A stretch of 64,000 bases of DNA from Nocardiopsis algeriensis. GTDB taxonomy: Bacteria > Actinomycetota > Actinomycetes > Streptosporangiales > Streptosporangiaceae. Below are positions 62,988 through 64,000 of this stretch, piece after piece; the first letter of the stretch is position 1; each line of letters starts with the position of its first letter. Under the pieces are notes generated by a model, which ran no database searches, was not told the DNA's origin, and saw only the letters and a program-made list of their open reading frames with translations. The position numbers and the translations under genes are program-made. Location: NCBI RefSeq assembly GCF_014203695.1, contig NZ_JACHJO010000007.1:124001-188000 (forward strand). The letters are read 5' to 3'.

Positions 62988-63515
62988 GTGAAAAAGATAT
63001 CACAAAAAGTACCCCTAATATCATCCTTTGCAGTAGTGTCACTTTTAGTATCACTTGGAGTGGCATCCGCCTCCCCTGAAACCAGAACCGAGGATCTCGA
63101 ATCCCTCGGGGCAGCCAAAGGAAACCATGAAAAATCAGAGGATTTAACGGCAGAAATCAACCAAGCACAGATTAACGAGAGAGGGAATCTACTCTCAATT
63201 ACTTGGAGTATAGCAAATCCAAGCTCTGAAAGAGTAGTGCTAACTTGGCTGTCCGGACGCTCCTATACATACTCGGGCGCTAATTTTGCCGGAGTCACCA
63301 TAATAGATGAAAACAGGGGAGCCAGACACCATCCCATCATGGACGGCCTTGGCTCATGCCTGTGCTCAGGCGACTCCTCAGCCAACTTCAAATCGCGCCT
63401 GGAACCAGGGGAACAGGTTGCATATTGGTCTCTCTATTCGGTTTCTGAAGGAGTCGAAGAAATTACTGTAGAGATCCCCAGGTTCGAGCCCATCGAAGAC
63501 ATCCCCATCTCCTGA
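62988..63515 (+). CDS. Secreted paralogue of the OmpA lipoprotein's first domain
   Basis: 175 residues from the GTG at 62988 (TAGGAG three bases upstream). Signal peptide (SSFAVVSLLVSLGVASASP). The mature part lines up with the N-terminal domain of the preceding lipoprotein: INERGNLLSITWSIANPSSE against LENEILRLNINIKNNSSN, CLCS against CFCS, and IPRFEPIEDIPIS against LAPPIMDIPIS. The OmpA domain is absent. It is also AT-rich with TTA codons (in SLLVSL and EDLTAE). Two copies of one module, 6 nt apart, suggest duplication in place. Function unknown; the CxC pair may bind metal or form a disulfide with its partner. Confidence 0.8.
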   Translation: MKKISQKVPLISSFAVVSLLVSLGVASASPETRTEDLESLGAAKGNHEKSEDLTAEINQAQINERGNLLSITWSIANPSSERVVLTWLSGRSYTYSGANFAGVTIIDENRGARHHPIMDGLGSCLCSGDSSANFKSRLEPGEQVAYWSLYSVSEGVEEITVEIPRFEPIEDIPIS

Positions 63516-63576
63516 CTCCCCCACCCCGCCTGCCACCCTCACCACGACCTCGTCGCACACGCCGCAGGAGACCGCG

Positions 63577-64000
63577 TTGCCCACCCCCCAGTACCCCGAC
63601 CTCGGGGATCCCCGGCGCCCCTCCCCCACGGGGCCTCCCGGGCGTTCCGGTGCTCGGAGCGGCCCGCCCCGGGTGCGTGGACCACTGGCGCGGGTTCTCG
63701 GCTTCCGTCTCTCCTCCCGTGCCCCGCACCCCTCCGAACCCCTCGGCGCCGCTCCCCGCGCACGCACCCGCAGCAGCACGCACCCCCGCGCCCGCCGCTG
63801 CTCCCTCCTCCGGCTCCGTCCGGACCGGCCCGCCCTCCGTGACCGGGGCGCCGGGTTCGTCGAGACGGCCGCCGTCACCCTTCTCGTCGCCGCGGTCATG
63901 GTCGCGGTCTACCAGCTCGAACTCAGCTCGACCTTCAACGAGGGCGTACGGCAGATGGTGTGCCTGGTCGAGGGGCCCGAGTGCGGTGAGGAGACCTGGG
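63577..64000 (+). CDS. TadE-like secreted protein, C-terminus off the right edge
   Basis: 424 bases visible. A TTG at 63577 has AGGAG six bases upstream; an in-frame GTG lies further on. The first 85 residues are Arg/Pro/Ser-rich. Then RDRGAGFVETAAVTLLVAAV is a TadE/pseudopilin processing site and helix, followed by YQLELSSTFNEGVRQMVCLV and EGPECGEETW. This resembles the export module of actinobacterial proteins in which a Tad-type helix carries a long C-terminal domain, some of them toxins. The rest lies beyond base 64000. Confidence 0.6.
   Translation, partial: MPTPQYPDLGDPRRPSPTGPPGRSGARSGPPRVRGPLARVLGFRLSSRAPHPSEPLGAAPRARTRSSTHPRARRCSLLRLRPDRPALRDRGAGFVETAAVTLLVAAVMVAVYQLELSSTFNEGVRQMVCLVEGPECGEETW

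Overview
The window is a high-GC actinomycete chromosome segment. Almost every gene ends its codons in G or C, GTG and TTG starts are common, and the gene content fits a filamentous Streptosporangiales member such as a Nocardiopsis relative. That assignment is inferred from content, not from a marker gene. I see no rRNA or tRNA genes, insertion sequences or CRISPR arrays.

Layout. 1-9.5 kb: a leftward three-gene surface/secreted cassette (FG-GAP protein, LamG protein, RHS protein whose C-terminus lies off the left edge). 9.7-19 kb: accessory metabolism and regulation: a flavoprotein with a MerR regulator carrying two DNA-binding domains, DUF6194, a prolyl oligopeptidase preceded by an unannotated 31-residue peptide gene and a hairpin, a GlxA-type regulator with a divergent MFS transporter, and a secreted esterase. 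19.1-21.8 kb: a translationally coupled CPBP protease / histidine kinase / response regulator operon. 21.9-26.3 kb: an STM4015-like repeat protein, a membrane protein and an OafA-type acyltransferase.

26.7-38.0 kb is the most striking region: a seven-gene operon of GrpE-like, Hsp70-like, a large fibronectin-III protein, a zinc-ribbon GTPase, a GAP1-like GTPase-associated protein, a second membrane-anchored zinc-ribbon GTPase and a 62-residue membrane peptide. The last four genes are tightly coupled. This matches the double-GTPase plus GAP1 arrangement proposed computationally as a conflict or signalling system. Its right flank (38.2-40.7 kb) is an AT-richer island with two tandem paralogues whose 3' halves are almost identical, and a third gene. 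All three proteins end in an HWWWR box, and the spacer holds a decayed copy of the third gene's start. Next come a lactococcin-972-type export ATPase and the broken remains of its permease partner (40.8-41.8 kb).

44.9-52.3 kb is a Tad/Flp pilus assembly operon (CpaB, CpaE/TadZ, two TadE-like pseudopilins, CpaF/TadA, TadB, TadC). It is followed by a secreted subtilase, an F420-type reductase/hemerythrin fusion, a kinase-like receptor with a Lys-to-Arg change, an ArsR regulator with a perfect 25-bp operator, a luciferase-family oxidoreductase and a TIGR04222 membrane protein. The Flp pilin sits apart at 61.6 kb. It is followed by a second AT-rich, TTA-containing pair (an OmpA-type lipoprotein and a paralogue of its N-terminal domain). 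At the right edge is the start of a TadE-like protein that could be a Tad-exported effector.
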